A DNA stretch of 64,000 bases from Cocos nucifera (taxonomy: Eukaryota; Streptophyta; Magnoliopsida; Arecales; Arecaceae): positions 7,642,077 through 7,706,076 of the forward strand of contig QRFJ01000006.1 in the NCBI GenBank assembly GCA_006176705.1, in the 5' to 3' direction. This document shows, piece after piece, positions 63,401 to 64,000 of this stretch (positions are counted from its first letter, which is position 1; each line of letters starts with the position of its first letter). Position numbers and translations under genes: made by a program. Under the pieces are notes generated by a model. The model ran no database searches. It was not told the origin of the DNA and saw only the letters and a list, made by a program, of their open reading frames with translations.

Positions 63401-63950
63401 GCGCTTGACTTAAAATTGTAAGAAATAGAGACCAGAAATGTGAATTTTCCTTTTAAAGAATATACATAAGGATTTTTTTTAGGAAAAGAACTGCACTTAG
63501 AAGTTTTAAAAGTAGGCTTACCTGACCATCAGCTGCAGATGTTATTATGGTACGATCATCAGTATATGGCATAACTCGCACCTCAAAGACATTATCCAAA
63601 TGACCAGAATGATATATGATTTCTTTACTTTTAGTTGCCCAATTCCAAACTATGATATCTTTATCATCAGAACCAGAAACAAGAAGGTTGCCAGCAGGGT
63701 TGAAATGTATAGTGTTCACGCAACCCTGATGACCATTTAAGTCCCCATAGAAACTCATCCGCTTCACAAAAGCCTAAACATATAATTAGAAGGTAATAAG
63801 AACAATCAATGTTCTGAATTTTCATTGCATAATATGATTCTGACAATTTCTTCAGCATATTGTGCAATTTCTCATGTTAGAATATTTAGAATAAAACAAA
63901 GGCATGAACAACCTTTGTTCTCAAATCTATAATATAAAGCTCCTCAGAAT
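60433..63950 (-). CDS. WD40-repeat protein, DCAF8-like CUL4-DDB1 receptor (3' part; 5' end beyond window)
   Basis: Exons in order are 63913-63950 (tentative), 63522-63773, 61547-61690, 60771-61451 and 60433-60684. All join in phase 0 with GT-AG introns; 442 aa are firm. WD repeats are visible in LNGHQGCVNTIHFNPAGNLL-VSGSDDKDIIVWNW, SGHLDNVFEVRVMPYTDDRT, HNGRVHGLAIE...SCGEDGFVQ, INAMVID-like PYHFSIGGSDEYARVYDMR, SGHRNFRTVKGVNFFGPGNE and LATSGYDTNIKIWTP. The pairs FDLR (across the 61547/61451 junction) and VYDMR are DWD-box type, used to dock on DDB1. The order and MPYTDDRT/CGEDGFVQ wording match DCAF8 (WDR42A). The tail IMAANKRCREAR...VMHVLRLQRR then an acidic DTDNDEDDDD stretch closes the protein. 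It probably recruits substrates to a nuclear CUL4 ubiquitin ligase. The substrate is unknown. Confidence 0.88.
61889..62124. repeat. ~118-bp tandem duplication inside an intron of the DCAF8-like gene
   Basis: GGTAAAATTGTTATTACA...GTTGTAAGAA...GGGGCATGGAAACTAATATA-GATGACA...GTACAACCAGTATTGGAAATCCAG starts at 61889 and is repeated, diverged, from 62007. It lies in the 1,831-bp intron 61691-63521. Confidence 0.75.
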
Positions 63951-64000
63951 CTACGAAAAATATAAGCAACCAGTATTCCAGCAGTCTAGTAAAACTGAGG

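Overview
This is a stretch of plant nuclear DNA. Its genes carry short GT-AG introns and belong to plant-type families (LOB-domain factor, plant tetraspanin, RCI2/PMP3, ROP-interactor ICR). Intergenic DNA is AT-rich and full of plant transposon remains. The codon style and repeat content suggest a monocot, perhaps a palm. That is inference; no single feature proves the species.

Layout. 1-2559 (+): decayed copy of an EF-hand mitochondrial carrier gene, cut by the left edge. 2560-13500: gene-poor, with short tandem duplications, a ~43-bp minisatellite (7.4-8.56 kb) and a LINE tail with an RNase H relic (about 12.0-12.6 kb, -). 13604-14419 (+): a LOB-domain (LBD1/LBD11-like) factor, two exons, 199 aa. 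14.4-31.6 kb: no gene. Its core is a nested transposon: a ~7.4-kb minus-strand LTR element with no visible protein genes (21201-28571) lying inside a small terminal-inverted-repeat element (20874-28988). 31633-36546 (+): a StART-like phosphatidylinositol transfer protein gene, rebuilt as ten exons including an 8-nt microexon, 285 aa. 39112-41827 (-): a TET3-like tetraspanin, two exons, 293 aa. 47454-47805 (+): an RCI2/PMP3 hydrophobic peptide, two exons, 54 aa, with ABRE/G-box motifs upstream. 49431-53398 (-): an ICR/RIP ROP-interactor coiled-coil protein, three coding exons, 605 aa. 60433-63950 (-): the 3' part of a WD40 protein of the DCAF8 (CUL4-DDB1 substrate receptor) type, running off the right edge.

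The genes are functionally unrelated, as is usual in plants; several touch membranes or lipids (PITP, tetraspanin, RCI2, ICR). The most notable points are the 8-nt PITP microexon, which restores both frame and family consensus, and the nested LTR element. That element has long LTRs filled with minisatellite DNA, a TATA box placed near the U5 end, and a second 41-bp array next to its 3' LTR.
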